Positions 41,733 through 52,030 of a stretch of 64,000 bases of DNA are shown piece after piece. Both the position numbers and the translations under genes were made by a program. Where the stretch lies: positions 1,374,501 to 1,438,500 of the forward strand of contig JACEVL010000144.1 of the NCBI GenBank assembly GCA_020284085.1, read 5' to 3'. The stretch is from Aporrectodea caliginosa. Its lineage: Eukaryota; Annelida; Clitellata; Crassiclitellata; Lumbricidae. The notes under the pieces were generated by a model, which worked only from the letters and a program-made list of their open reading frames with translations, did not search any database and was not told where the DNA came from. The stretch's first letter is position 1. Each line of letters opens with the position of its first letter.

Positions 41733-41797
41733 CATTCATTCATTCTGGAGATTTATATAACGCCCCTTCAAGAAATCTACTCAGAAGCGCCGCTAGA
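41733..41797 (-). repeat. CR1/L2-type LINE or SINE 3' tail
   Basis: ATTCATTCATTCTGGAGATT, TATATAACGCCCCTTCAAGA and CTACTCAGAAGCGCC. This is the minus-strand form of the tail at 24107-24166. Confidence 0.65.
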
Positions 41798-42293
41798 GTG
41801 GTTGAAATGACTTGGCAAGTGTATGACAATTGCTACCGGAAAAGCGAAATTTTATGGCGAATAATTTGCAAGAGCTTGACACCGGAAGCGAGCTGAATGA
41901 CAATCGCTACCATGGAAACCACCAGATTCTACGGCAAGTATAGTTAAGCAAAACCTTGACATGCACAGGAGTCTGGTTGTAAGGATGCCGCTGCTATGGC
42001 AACGACATAATTATTTTATGGCGTCTTGATAAGGGAAGCCACATGGCTGCAAAAATAATACTCGACAGGATGACCAGCTGTTTTTCACCCTATACACAGC
42101 AAAATTGGGGGAACTGAAGCCTACAACACATCGAGAATGGGTATACAGAATCACGATTATGTCCTAAATTAACCCCAAAGTCTAATGTCTTTTATATTCC
42201 ATAATTATCTGTCTGGTTTACGCTATAGGTGCCATAGGCCTATTAGCCAATAGCCAGATCTGTAAGTCATGTTTATACTACAGGACTATAGGC

Positions 42294-42429
42294 CAGTATG
42301 AGAATTGTAGAAAAAGACTGGGGGTCAGACCATGATCCATGTGGATTTGGGGTGTGCAATGAAGACTTAACAATGGGACATTAAGAAAGACTAGGGGTTG
42401 AACCCCAACCCCAGGCAATTCTCACCCTG
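42294..42429. mobile_element. Possible hAT MITE
   Basis: Ends are CAGTATGAGAATTG and, reversed, CAGGGTGAGAATTG. Flanks CTATAGGC and GTCTAGGC match at 6 of 8. 136 bp. Confidence 0.5.
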
Positions 42430-43755
42430 GTCTAGGCCTAGGTCTGAAATCTAACAGTAAGTAGGGCCAACACTTTGATTATTCCTGATGCTATCATTTT
42501 TAGCATTGCTGGTAATTAAATTAATATCCCTTATCGTGACTTCTTTTTATTATTTACTACATTTAATATATTTTACGTTTTTTTTTATTTCTGCCAAGCA
42601 TGCATGCAGCAGGCATCCTCTAGTTCATGATTAGATGCGATATGTTAAAATATCATATATTCATATTCGATTTCCTGCAAATATATCATCATAAAACAAT
42701 TCGAAATCAGATATTATATATTCGAATCTATACACATATAAATATTAATCGCATATATCGCATATATACATATATATGTTTTCATAATCATATTCATGAT
42801 AATAAATTAACTGTCCTTCAATTCAGGTGTAGATGTCGCTACGTGACTTGCGGACGCCTTCGCATAAGGCACACCTGCAAAGAAGCTTAAAGCTTTGCTC
42901 TGAAAACATCCGGCACAGGTGAGTCTACTTCCAGCAGGTTGCCAATAAATTTTCAGATTCCGTGCAGTTATATTTCCAGCGTTCTGTCACTGAATCAGTA
43001 AATGTGGCTAAGGTGGCTTATAACTGATTCGTAAGCTCCTAGCCTCGCGCAGGTGCGCGTGGCTCGATAGTCTACGTTAAAGTCATGGACGATCATTATT
43101 CTCGCTTAGATTCCTACAGGTTCATTTCCATATAGGCCTTTGTCTTTGGACAATTCCATTGTGAATTTAGGTCAAAGGTCATACACGAACCTTCACCGGC
43201 GAAATCTTTTTTCTCAGACTGTTTACTTAATTGTTTTGTCAGGAACGCGTTTTTATTTTTTGGCGAAATTTTTTTCCAATTCGCTGTTGAGTTTTGAGTT
43301 TTCTAGCACATTCTGCGGTTATTTCTGGCAAACCATTTTTAATTTTCAGGCGAATTCTGGAGTAATTTCATCCGAAGAAAAGTATTTCTGCAGAAATTTC
43401 GACTCAATTCCAAAAGCGAAAATCCTGGTAAATTCTAAGGTGAATGTTACGAAGGATTCTCGGAATAATTTGGGCGAATTATTCAATTAAATTATCGAGC
43501 ATAAATTAAGGTGAATTTACGATGGCGCTGAAAAGTTTGCGATTGTGCTGAAGTCAATTTAGGCGAATTTACGATGGCTTTAAATAGTCAATTCAGGTGA
43601 ATTTACGACGGTATTCAGAAGTCAATTGGGTTAATTTCTGGTGGTGTTAACAAGTCAGTCCAGATGAATTTCCCGACGGCGTTGAAAAGTCAAATAAATA
43701 AGGTTAATTTACGATGGTGCTGAGAAGAAAAAAAAGCGTCGAAGCCTCCGAGGGG
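42430..43755. other. Spacer and bHLH gene 3' flank
   Basis: Between 43440 and 43720 the phrases GTCAATTTAGG, GAATTTACGATGG and CTGAAAAGTC recur about every 50-60 bp in diverged form. This is an old tandem repeat that runs up to the stop codon of the bHLH gene. The ORF at 43140-43490 has no known motif. Confidence 0.5.
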
Positions 43756-44682
43756 TTAGTGAGACAGTTGAGGGGGTGGTGCCATGGACGATGTTGGCAC
43801 CAACTGGCACCGTCCGGTGGTTCCTCTGGGTGCCCCCAACAGGGCATTTCCCGTCGCAAACTCTCGAATCCCTGCCGGGTAAGTCAGACGACCCACCGAC
43901 GGATCGACCACCACAGGGTCAAGTCCGGCCTCGACGATGAGGTCAAAGTCAAGGTCAAGGTCTGCCCGGAAGTGACCGGGACTTCCCTGTCCGCTGCTGC
44001 TGGCGCATGTGCTGTCGCCGTTTCCGCTTCCGGTTCCGGTGAGGTCTCCGTAGGGAACGTCCTCTCCGCGGATCTCGCAGACGACGTTCGTCAGGGCCTT
44101 GATGTAGTTCTTGGCCAGGGTCAGCGTCTCGATCTTCGACAGCTTCCGGCCGATGCGGACGTGGGGGATGACCTCCCTCAGCTCCTGGAAGGCATCGTTG
44201 AGGGAGTGCATCCGCTGCCGCTCCCTCTCGTTGCTCTCGATCCGACGCGTGTTACGTTCCCTGGCGCTGTGCGTCTTGCGCCGCCTCGAACCCGCGGCCC
44301 TCCTGCTCCCCTGCTCGTCACCCTTCCCGACGATCCCTGACGACGATGACGACGATGATGATGGATCTCCGTTGAGGGACGTGGCAGTGCCGGAGTCGGA
44401 CGGGGGTGACCACGGTGGTCGCAGGGACAGTGTCAGGCTGGTGGTGGTGGTAGCATCGTGTGTGGCACTGCGCTGGTGGTGGTGGTGATGGTGGGCAAGG
44501 TGACGGTGATGGTCGTAGGAGGGGGATTCGACTGCCTCTGCGCCTCCTGCTCTAGGGGGCCATCCAAGAACTGACGTCAGGCAATCGACTGACGTCATCA
44601 TTTCAGCAGAGATGACGTCGATGTCGAGATCTAAGTCGCTCGATATGGCGGATCTTGCCTTCCTCGTTTTCGATCCTTTCAT
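43756..44682 (-). CDS. BHLHA15: bHLH transcription factor of the MIST1/dimmed (BHLHA15) type, single exon
   Basis: Nuclear DNA-binding factor. In mammals MIST1 and in flies dimmed scale up the secretory apparatus of exocrine and neuroendocrine cells. 308 residues on the minus strand. The bHLH domain is at about 145-200: basic region [14 protein letters not shown], helix 1 [16 protein letters not shown], short loop RIGRK, helix 2 [17 protein letters not shown]. The SNERER basic region with HSLNDAF and [14 protein letters not shown] is the MIST1/dimmed signature. NeuroD and atonal factors read ANARER and LSKYETLQMA instead. The N-terminal part has a histidine run (about 59-69), a serine run (108-115) and an Arg/Lys-rich stretch (127-147) that is probably the nuclear signal. 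The tail after 205 is Gly/Ser/Asp-rich and unrecognised. ATG at 44682-44680 is the first in frame and follows a long purine-rich leader. Stop at 43756-43758. Ortholog status needs a tree. Confidence 0.9.
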   Translation of the reverse strand: MKGSKTRKARSAISSDLDLDIDVISAEMMTSVDCLTSVLGWPPRAGGAEAVESPSYDHHRHLAHHHHHHQRSATHDATTTTSLTLSLRPPWSPPSDSGTATSLNGDPSSSSSSSSGIVGKGDEQGSRRAAGSRRRKTHSARERNTRRIESNERERQRMHSLNDAFQELREVIPHVRIGRKLSKIETLTLAKNYIKALTNVVCEIRGEDVPYGDLTGTGSGNGDSTCASSSGQGSPGHFRADLDLDFDLIVEAGLDPVVVDPSVGRLTYPAGIREFATGNALLGAPRGTTGRCQLVPTSSMAPPPQLSH

Positions 44683-44689
44683 ACCTGGC

Positions 44690-45020
44690 CGATTGTCTTC
44701 TTTCTCTTCTCTTGTTTCTCTCTTGTTCTCGTCTTCCCCTTTTCAACGTTTTGTCCTTCTCTTTCAGTTTCTATCCCTCCTTCTCTTCCTTCTCTTTCCT
44801 CTCTTCCTTTTCTTATCTGGTCTTCCTTCTCCACTTCTTTCCCTATCTTCACTCCTTTCTTTCTATCACTCCGTTCCTCCTACTCTCTTCCTCACTCCTC
44901 CTTCGCTCTGCCTTTTATCCTACTCTTCCTTCCTTCTTTTTGCCTTGCCTAACTTATCCAGTCCTTCCCGTTTTTCCTTCTCCTACTTTGTCGCCTTTTC
45001 TTCTTTTTCCCGCGAATCTA
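44690..45020 (-). promoter_or_regulatory. 330-bp polypurine (coding strand) tract upstream of the bHLH gene
   Basis: Plus strand almost entirely C and T (TCTTTCTCTTCTCTTG and CTTCCTTCTCTTTCCTC words). On the bHLH coding strand it is GA-rich, ending about 10 bases before the ATG. It must be leader or core promoter. GA-rich runs can bind GAGA-type factors or form triplex DNA; which applies here is not visible. The two long plus-strand Ser/Leu/Phe ORFs over it are composition artefacts. Confidence 0.6.
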
Positions 45021-45415
45021 AAAGCAGAAAAAACAAAACTTCCTGTAATCGCTAATTAAGTCAGGAAACCAGGACGATTGCCAACACGAACCACAGTCGC
45101 CATTGGATTTGTGAGATCACGTACTTCTTTGCAACAGTACTGTACGCAACCCTCTACTTAAATATCACAGCAGCTCACAAATTACAGCAAGTCACGCCAG
45201 TGTCATTCCCTTTATCGCGAAATTGCAGTTGATTTTAATTGGTCGCGTGTAGTCTTTGAACGGGTTGATTACTGTAATACTATTGGCTATAGGCCGACTT
45301 ACAGCCAAATCTAGTCCGGCCTAGCACTTACGACCATCTTACGTCTGTCTCATACTCGCGGGCTCAGGATACTTTGCTTGATGACTGCATGGTTTTAGTA
45401 CGTCATCGGTTGATG

Positions 45416-45566
45416 CAGGGACGTCAGTAGCGTTGAACCCCCCTCCAACGAAACTGAAGCCCCAAAATAAATCAGACCTCCGGCCCCAATATAGGCTCAC
45501 GCTACCGCACTCGCCATGCTCAAGGCTTAAATCCACCCCAAACGAAAAGTCCTAGTTACGTCACTG
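45416..45566. mobile_element. 151-bp hAT MITE with perfect target duplication
   Basis: Flanked by GGTTGATG on both sides (45408-45415 and 45567-45574). Ends are CAGGGACGTCAGTAG and, reversed, CAGTGACGTAACTAG. No ORF of its own; the minus-strand ORF at 45339-45536 crosses it by chance. Confidence 0.9.
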
Positions 45567-46389
45567 GGTTGATGCCTTGTGCATTTGATGCCGGTGTCCC
45601 GTGATATTTTGTCCCCCTAAAGCATATCCCCCGGATGGAATAAACCGGTTTAGAGTATCCAGGGGGATAAACCATTCTATCCCCCATCGTCATACGCATC
45701 ACGATAGCCAAGACGAAAGTCTAGTCAAAATAACCAAAACGAAGTAAATTCAGTTCAGGTCGACGCACAAACTAAAGATACGCAACTTAAAATATTTTAT
45801 GTGTACAATAAATCCAAACAGTACGACTGAATACACTTAGAAACCGGCAAAATTGCAAACTAAACCGAATACTCCATTTCGCTAAGGGGATACTCATGTA
45901 TGCATGGTTCATACTCTATTTCGCGACACTGGCGCGATAGAAGTTTACTAATTAATTAATAAATGATGGTGTGTCTTCGTTCCTGTAGAAGGCCATGATC
46001 ATAGGCTTTGTATTTTATTCTGTACTATATAATACTAGGGTATCGTGGTTAGGTGTCGTGCGTAATAGCACGGAAAACCATGATTGGTGAGTTGCGTCCA
46101 GCTGCTATGATACAGAAGGCGGTGGCTGATGGGTTGGATGGTGGCCCCCATCTAATTCCTGGTTGGGCGACGCGCACCTGTGATCAAACGGAAGTGACCG
46201 TTAAAGCGCCATCTATATCCGTCGTCTGCTAGCGGACTACAAAGGCCGGTCGCATGTGGTTCGTCGGGGAAACTTTACCCCGTTCTGTGTGGGTGGACTG
46301 TTGGGGTGGATGGATTGGTGGAATGCGGGATGGCTGTGTCTGAAGGGCTGGATGGATGGACGGGTGAATGGATGGGCGCGTTGGTGGAT

Positions 46390-46725
46390 GGGTTGTGAAT
46401 GCATGGATGGAGGGAAGGAAGGAAGGATGGGTGAATGGAAGGAAGGAAGGATAGATGGAAGGAAAGAAGGAAGGAAGGATGGATAGATGGATGGATAGAT
46501 AAATGGATGGATGGATGGATAAATGGATGGATGGATGGATGGATGGATGGATGGATGGATGGATGAATGGATGGATGGAAGGAAAGAAGGAAGGAAGGAC
46601 GGAAGGAAAGAAGGATGGATGGATGGATGGATGGAAGGAAGAAAGGGAGGAAAGGAAGGGATGATGGATGGATGAAAAGATGGATGGATGGATGGGTGGA
46701 TGGATGGATGGATGGATGGAAGCGA
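46390..46725. repeat. (GGAT)n/(GGAA)n microsatellite inside copy A
   Basis: Long runs of GGATGGAT mixed with GGAAGGAA and AAAGAAGG. ORFs across it encode MDGW or HPSI strings and are not genes. Confidence 0.97.
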
Positions 46726-46875
46726 GGACTCATCGTAATTATCTTCATCCTGCTACTCTTTCTCCCATACTCCTAATTCTCCTACCTCGAGAGATAGAAA
46801 GAAAGCAGCGAGATGCAGGAAAAGAAAAGGAGAAGGATGGGACTGAAGAAAAGAAAGAAAAAAAGAGGAAGAAGT

Positions 46876-47232
46876 AAGTAAGTAAGTAAGTGAGTAAGTA
46901 TGTTCTTTATTATACCAATTGCACATCCGCACTTTGGTATACATATATTTATACAGATTATAACAGGGTACTGTAGTATCGGCCTCCGCTATTATAGCAA
47001 TTAGCAATGGACGTAATTTAATTAAATTAAACGACACCCATCAACTTCTTCTCTCTAACCCTTCATCGTCGACTCAGCCTTTCATTAGGACGTGGTGGGT
47101 GCCTTGCTTGGCTGCCAAACAGTTAAATTCGACTCATTTAATAACATGTGATCATCCGTTCATAGTATACTATGACTTGTAATCATACTGCGGTGTGTCA
47201 GCTTGAAATAATAAACGAAGATTATTATTCGT
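46876..47232 (+). repeat. (TAAG)n and family A SINE remnant in copy A
   Basis: GTAAGTAAGTAAGTAAG, then at 47072 CGACTCAGCCTTTCATTAGG, GACGTGGTGGGTGCCTTGC and GTGATCATCCGTTCATAG, ending in AATAATAAACGAAGATTATT at 47207-47229. It corresponds to the 3' part of the SINE on the minus strand at 53123-53405. Confidence 0.6.
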
Positions 47233-47679
47233 CTGTCCTAATGTGTTCTGTAGGCCTAAACACGGTTCACACATGAGAAGCCTTTGAGTAACATTGAAAA
47301 AGACTGCTGTGTTTCGTCTGAGACTCCACAGAATCACTGTTAATTGGCGGCAGAAATAACTACAGGAATCTCGAGAAAAGAAAATAAGAAATGCCAGTCC
47401 TTGGATTGGAAAGCAATAACAGTTGAAAAAGTCGTTCGGCGATGACTCCTATGTTGTAGCCGGTCAAGTGCGAAGAATGTTATGTAAATGTAGATGTCTC
47501 AATGTCACAGCGACTTAAAATCGGCGTCTGGGAGACCAGCTTACACCGACGACTCTACATCAAATCAAGTCTGAAAAAGCCAGACTGTTTGGTCAATTTG
47601 GAATTTGGTCAGGTTGATTAGTTTGTTCAGTTGACCACCGAATCCCAAAGGAAGAACTGCATGTAGAGACTGTAAAGCA

Positions 47680-47718
<39 letters not shown>

Positions 47719-47805
47719 CAGACAGACACAGACAGACAGATACAGACAGACAGACAGAGACAGACAGAGACAGACAGACAGACAGGCAGAGACAGAGACA
47801 GAGAC
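47680..47805. repeat. (GAGA)n/(ACAG)n microsatellite inside copy A
   Basis: GAGAGAGAGAGA then repeated CAGACAGA and CAGAGACAGA. In copy B (51610-51660) the same place is much shorter. Confidence 0.97.
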
Positions 47806-47985
47806 AAGAGGAAGACTAAGACTATACAGTGGATAGACGATGTAATGAAGACGTAACAAGATTTGGGCCAAATAGGAAAATGTATTGGATTTGTCGAACA
47901 ACAGAAAGGATCGGAGATTATTCATTCGAACCCAGTTGGCTGACATCAGGTACTGATTCTGATGCTGATGATGACACAGAGAAAG
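47806..47985 (+). pseudogene. RTE-type LINE C-terminal tail in copy A
   Basis: One frame gives KRKTKTIQWIDDVMKT, like the GRPKTRWIDDV motif near the RTE protein end. TTCATTCGAACCCAGTTGGC, CATCAGGTACTGATTCTG and ATGATGAC follow, like the 3' tail at 18720-18790 (CAAATGGCTGGCATCAGG and GGATGATGATGATG). In frame-shifted form, so dead. Copy B has the same at 51657-51820. Confidence 0.5.
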
Positions 47986-48282
47986 AGGAAAAGAAAGAGG
48001 GGCAGGAGGAAGAGGAGGAGAAGGAAGAGGAGGAGAAGGATGAGGAGAAGGAGGAGGAGAAGGAATAGGAGGAGCAGGAGCAGGAGAAAGGCAGGAGGAG
48101 GAGGAGGGGAAAGAAGAGGAGGAGAAGGAAGAGAAAAAGGAGAAGGATAAGGAATAGGTGGAGGAGGAGCAGGAGAAAGGGCAGAAGGAGGAGGAGGGGA
48201 AAGAAGAGGAGGAGGAGAAGGAAGAGGAAAAAAAGGAGGAGAAGGATAAGGAGGAGAAGAACAGGAAGAAGAAGGCGGACAG
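47985..48282 (+). repeat. (GAGGAG)n polypurine tract inside copy A
   Basis: About 300 bp of G and A only (GGAGGAGAAGG words), starting at the RTE trinucleotide tail, from which it may have expanded. Copy B has it at 51830-52030, about 100 bp shorter. Confidence 0.95.
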
Positions 48283-48480
48283 AAATTATATATGAGTTAT
48301 ACCATTGTTTGGAAGGGCTTGCAAAAACTCTTTATAGACATAGTGGAAGAGCGCCCGTTGAGTATTTCAGATTAAGTTCAAATTATTTGAACAAGGCGCT
48401 GGCACTTTTAGGTGTGAACTGTGAAGGAACTCCACCACCAAATCCATCCAGTGAAGGTGCATGTCATGAGTTATCTTAAT
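48283..48480 (+). other. Open segment after the polypurine tract, possible captured coding exon
   Basis: From 48288 the frame reads IIYELYHCLEGLAKTLYRHS, then GRAPVEYFRLSSNYLNKALA and a LLGVNCEG end, continuing to a stop near 48478. Copy B (52046-52195) keeps the first part with one R-to-K change but has a TTA to TAA stop after VEYFR. The composition looks protein-like, with amphipathic helices and no simple repeat, unlike its surroundings. I do not recognise the protein. Confidence 0.35.
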
Positions 48481-48830
48481 GGAGAGTTAAGCGCCCTAGC
48501 CTATATGGACTAGGGTATTTAGGATTGCAATCAAAATATTAGAGAACAAACACATTAACTCGTTTTAGAAAATTATTGAGATGAAATCACAACTTAAAAA
48601 AGAAATCAGAGGTATACATGTAGAGCAAACAATATATAGTTAATTATCGACTAATTTTATAGCGCCCTACTCGATGGTCGTGCCCTCCCCCAGACCCCCC
48701 CAACAACAACTGGTCGTTGACTCACGTTCCAGGGCGGACGACGAACCCAGCGTCGAGCATAGACGTGGCGGAGAGATTGCAGAGAAGTGCCGTAGAATGG
48801 CGTAGAGATGACCCCGTCCTAGTCCTTTAG

Positions 48831-49178
48831 CACCGTTGTGCTTCGTATTCGCCTGGCAGCACCGTTGTGCTTAGTATTCGCCTGGTAGCACCGTTGTGCT
48901 TCGTATTCGCCTGGCAGCACCGTTGTGCTTCGTATTCGCCTGGTAGCACCGTTGTGCTTCGTAGTCGCCTGGTAGCACCGTTGTGCTTCGTAGTCGCCTG
49001 GTAGCACCGTTGTGCTTCGTATTCGCCTGGTAGCACCGTTGTGCCCAGTCTTCGCCTGGTAGCACCGTTGTGCTTCGTATTCGCCTGGCAGCACCGTTGT
49101 GCCCAGTCTTCGCCTGGTAGCACCGTTGTGCTTCGTATTCGCCTGGCAGCACCGTTGTGCTTCGTATTCGCCTTCTTC
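48831..49178 (+). repeat. 29-bp minisatellite, twelve copies
   Basis: The unit is CACCGTTGTG followed by CTTCGTATTCGCCTGGYAG, 29 bp, twelve head-to-tail copies in 348 bp. The GTTGTGC and CGCCTGG parts are invariant. Variation sits in the middle (TTCGTATTC, TTCGTAGTC, TTAGTATTC, CCAGTCTTC) and at one C/T. The last copy loses its end (GCCTTCTTC). Because 29 is not a multiple of 3, three overlapping minus-strand ORFs appear; they are by-products. Confidence 0.97.
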
Positions 49179-49436
49179 TCTCCGACCGACGACTCTTGAC
49201 TCCTCGCTGACAACTGACCGACGACAACTGACCGGCGACTCCCCCCAGACAGTCTTTCCTCTGTCTTATATAGGCGTTTCACCTTGCAGACAGATGACCT
49301 TTAACCCCGCCACACCTTTTGGACCCAACGACCACCGACGACCATCGATATATTATAAAAGCTAGATTATTATAAGCATAGGCCTATATGATAATGTTCA
49401 ACTTTCATTTAAGCACAAAACAAGCCTACATATATA
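49179..49436. other. Spacer between minisatellite and copy B
   Basis: Repeated GACTCCTCGCTGACAACTGACC-type words (CGACGACAACTGACC) at 49190-49245. GGTCGTTGACTCACG upstream of the array at 48711 is its near inverse. Confidence 0.45.
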
Positions 49437-50214
49437 ACCCGGAAGGAGTAAACCGGTATAGAGTATCCAGAGCAGAGGGATAAACCATTCTACTATCCCC
49501 CATCGTCATACGCATCACGATAGCCAAGACGAAAATCTAGTCAAAATCATCAAAAACGAATTAAATTAATTTCAGGTCGACGTACAAACTAAAGATACGC
49601 AACTTAAATATTTTATGTGTACAATAAATCCAAATAGTTACGACAGAATACACTCAGAAACCGGCAAAATTGCAAACTAAACCGAATACTCCATTTCGCT
49701 AAGGGGATACTCATGTATGCATAGTTCATACTCTATTTCGCGACACTGGCGCGATAGAAGTTTACTAATTAATTAATAAATGATGGTGTGTCTTCGTTCC
49801 TGTAGAAGGCCATGATCATAGGCTTTGTATTTTATTCTGTACTATATAATACTAGGGTATCGTGGTTAGGTGTCGTTGTGCGTAATAGCACGGAAGGCCA
49901 TGATTGGTGAGTTGCGTCCAGTTGCTATAATACAGAAGGCTGTGGTTGATGGGTTGGATGGTGGCCCCCGTCTAATTCCTGGTTGGGCGACGCACACCTG
50001 TGATCAAACGGAAGTGACCGTTAAAGCGCCATCTATATCCGTCGTCTGCTAGCGGACTACAAAGGCCGGTCGCATGTGGTTCGTCGGGGAAACTTTACCC
50101 CGTTCTGTGTGGGTGGACTGTTTGGGTGGGATGGATTGGTGGAATGAGGGATGGCTGTGTCTGAAGGATGGACGGGTGAATGGATGGGCGCGTTGGTGGA
50201 TGGGTTGTGAATGC

Positions 50215-50500
50215 ATGGAAGGAAGGAAGGAAGAATAGGTGAATGGAAGGAAGAATGGATGGATGGATGGATGGATGGATGGATGGATGGATGGATAGAT
50301 GGATGGATAGATGGATGGATAGATGGATGGATATATGGATGGATAGATGGATGGATGGATGAATGGATGGATGGATGGAAGAAGGAAGGAAAGAACGAAG
50401 GAAGGATGGATGGATGGAAGGAAGGAAAGAAGGAAGGAAGAGATGATGGGCGGATGGATGGGTGAATTGGTGGATGGATGGATGGATGGATGGAAGCAAG
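50215..50500. repeat. (GGAT)n/(GGAA)n microsatellite inside copy B
   Basis: Counterpart of 46390-46725, about 50 bp shorter, with GGATAGAT variants. Confidence 0.97.
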
Positions 50501-50835
50501 GACTCATCGTAATTATCTTCATCCTCCTACTCCTTCTCCTACTCCTAATTCTCCTCCCTCGAGAGATAGAAAGAAAGCAGCGAGATGCAGGAAAAGAAAA
50601 GGAGAAGGATGGGACTGAAGAAAAGAAAGAAAGAAAAGAGGAAGAAGTAAGTAAGTAAGTAAGTATGCTCTTTATTGAACCAATTGCACATCCGCACTTT
50701 GGTATACATACATTTATACAGAGTCTAACAGGGTACTGTAGTATCGGCCTCCGCTATTATAGCAATTAGCAATGGACGTAATTTAATTAAATTAAACGAC
50801 ACCCATCAACTTCTCTCTCTAACCCTTCATAGTCG

Positions 50836-51147
50836 ACTCAGCCTTTCATTCGCCAGATGGAGTTGATAAAATGAGCAGTAGGACATGGTGGGCGCCTTGC
50901 ATGGCTGCCAAAGAGTTAAATTCCCTTCCTTCCTTCCTTCCTTCCTTCCTTCCTTCCTTCCTTCCTTCCTTCCTTCCTTCCTTCCTTCCTTCCTTCCTTC
51001 CTTCCTTCTTCCTTCCTTCCTTCCCTTCCTTCCTTCCTCCTCCTCAATTCCTGTAATAACTTGTGATCATCCGTTCATACTATGCGTTGTAATCACACTG
51101 CGGTGTATCAGCTTGAAATAATAAACGAAGATTATTAATCGTTTGTC
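50836..51147 (+). mobile_element. Family A SINE remnant split by (CTTC)n in copy B
   Basis: CGACTCAGCCTTTCATTCGC, GAGCAGTAGGACATGGTGGG, then about 100 bp of CTTC repeats, then CTTGTGATCATCCGTTCATA and AATAATAAACGAAGATTATT. Copy A has the same SINE without CTTC expansion but with a deletion, so SINE insertion came before the duplication. Confidence 0.7.
50933..51040. repeat. (CTTC)n microsatellite
   Basis: More than 20 CTTC units, only in copy B. Confidence 0.97.
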
Positions 51148-51819
51148 CTAATGTGTTCTGTAGGCCTAAACACGGTCCGCACATGAGAAACCTTTGAGTA
51201 ACATTAAAAAAGACTGCTGTGTTTCGTCTGAAGCTCCTCCCTCCCAATTCTGAGACTCAACAGAATCACTGTTAATTGGCGGCAGAAATAACTACATGAA
51301 TCTCGAGAAAAGAAATAAGAAAATGCCAGTCCTTGGATTGGAAAGCAATAACAGTTTTAAACGTCTTTCGGCGATGACTCCTATGTTGTAGCCGGTCAAG
51401 TGCGAAGAATGTTATGTAAATGTAGATGTCTCAATGTCACAGCGACTTAAAATCGGCGTCTGGGAGACCAGCTTACACCGACGACGCTACACCAAATCAA
51501 GTCTGAAAAAGCCAGACTGTTTGGTCAATTTGGAATTTGGTCAGGTTGATTAGTTTGTTCAGTTGACCGCAGATCCCAAAGGAGGAACTGCATGTATACA
51601 GACTGTAAAGCAAGAGACAGACAGAGACAGACAGACAGACAGGCAGAGACAGAGAGAAGAGGAAGACTAAGACTATACGGTGGACAGACAATGTAATGAA
51701 GACGTAACAAGATTTGGACGAAATAGGAAAATGTATTGGATTTGTCGAACAACAGAAAGAATCGGAGATTATTCATTCGAACCCAGTTGGCTAGCGTCAG
51801 GTACTGATTCTGATGATGA

Positions 51820-52030
51820 CACAGAGAAAGAGGAAAAGAAAGAGGGGCAGGAGGAAGAGGAGGAGAAGGGAAGAGGAGAAGGAAAGAAGGATGAGGAGAA
51901 GGAATAGGAGGAGCAGGAGCAGGAGAAAGGGCAGGAGGAGGAGGAGGGAAAAGAAGAGGAGGAGGAGAAGGAAGAGGAAAAGGAAAAGGAGGAGGATAAG
52001 GATAAGGAGGAGAAGAACAGGAAGAAGAAG
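51820..52030 (+). repeat. (GAGGAG)n polypurine tract inside copy B
   Basis: Counterpart of 47985-48282. Confidence 0.95.

Larger units (their letters stand above)
45620..48465 (+). repeat. Copy A of a 2.8-kb direct segmental duplication
   Basis: Aligns collinearly with 49437-52224. Landmarks: AAACCGGTTTAGAGTATCCA (45646), TGATTGGTGAGTTGCGTCCA (46082), GTGGTTCGTCGGGGAAACTT (46256), GACACCCATCAACTTCT (47033), GCCGGTCAAGTGCGAAGAAT (47459), GGCGTCTGGGAGACCAGCTT (47524), AATTATATATGAGTTATACC (48283), ending near GTGAAGGTGCAT (48453). It contains GGAT, ACAG and GAGGA microsatellites, a SINE remnant and an RTE tail. The left end can form a TATCCCCC/GGGGGATA hairpin. Confidence 0.93.

Noticed and set aside
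43714..44340. 208-codon plus-strand ORF
   Set aside because: It is antisense to the bHLH coding exon, with composition explained by the GC-rich codons of that gene.
44612..45059. Two Ser/Leu/Phe-rich plus-strand ORFs
   Set aside because: They are open because the polypyrimidine tract lacks stop codons.
46256..46776. MDGW-rich and HPSI-rich ORFs (also at 50049-50522 and 63355-63996)
   Set aside because: Direct translations of (GGAT)n/(GGAA)n repeats; frames are open on both strands.
48831..49178. CRISPR-like array of regular 29-bp units
   Set aside because: The units are contiguous with no unique spacers, and this is animal DNA with introns. It is a minisatellite.
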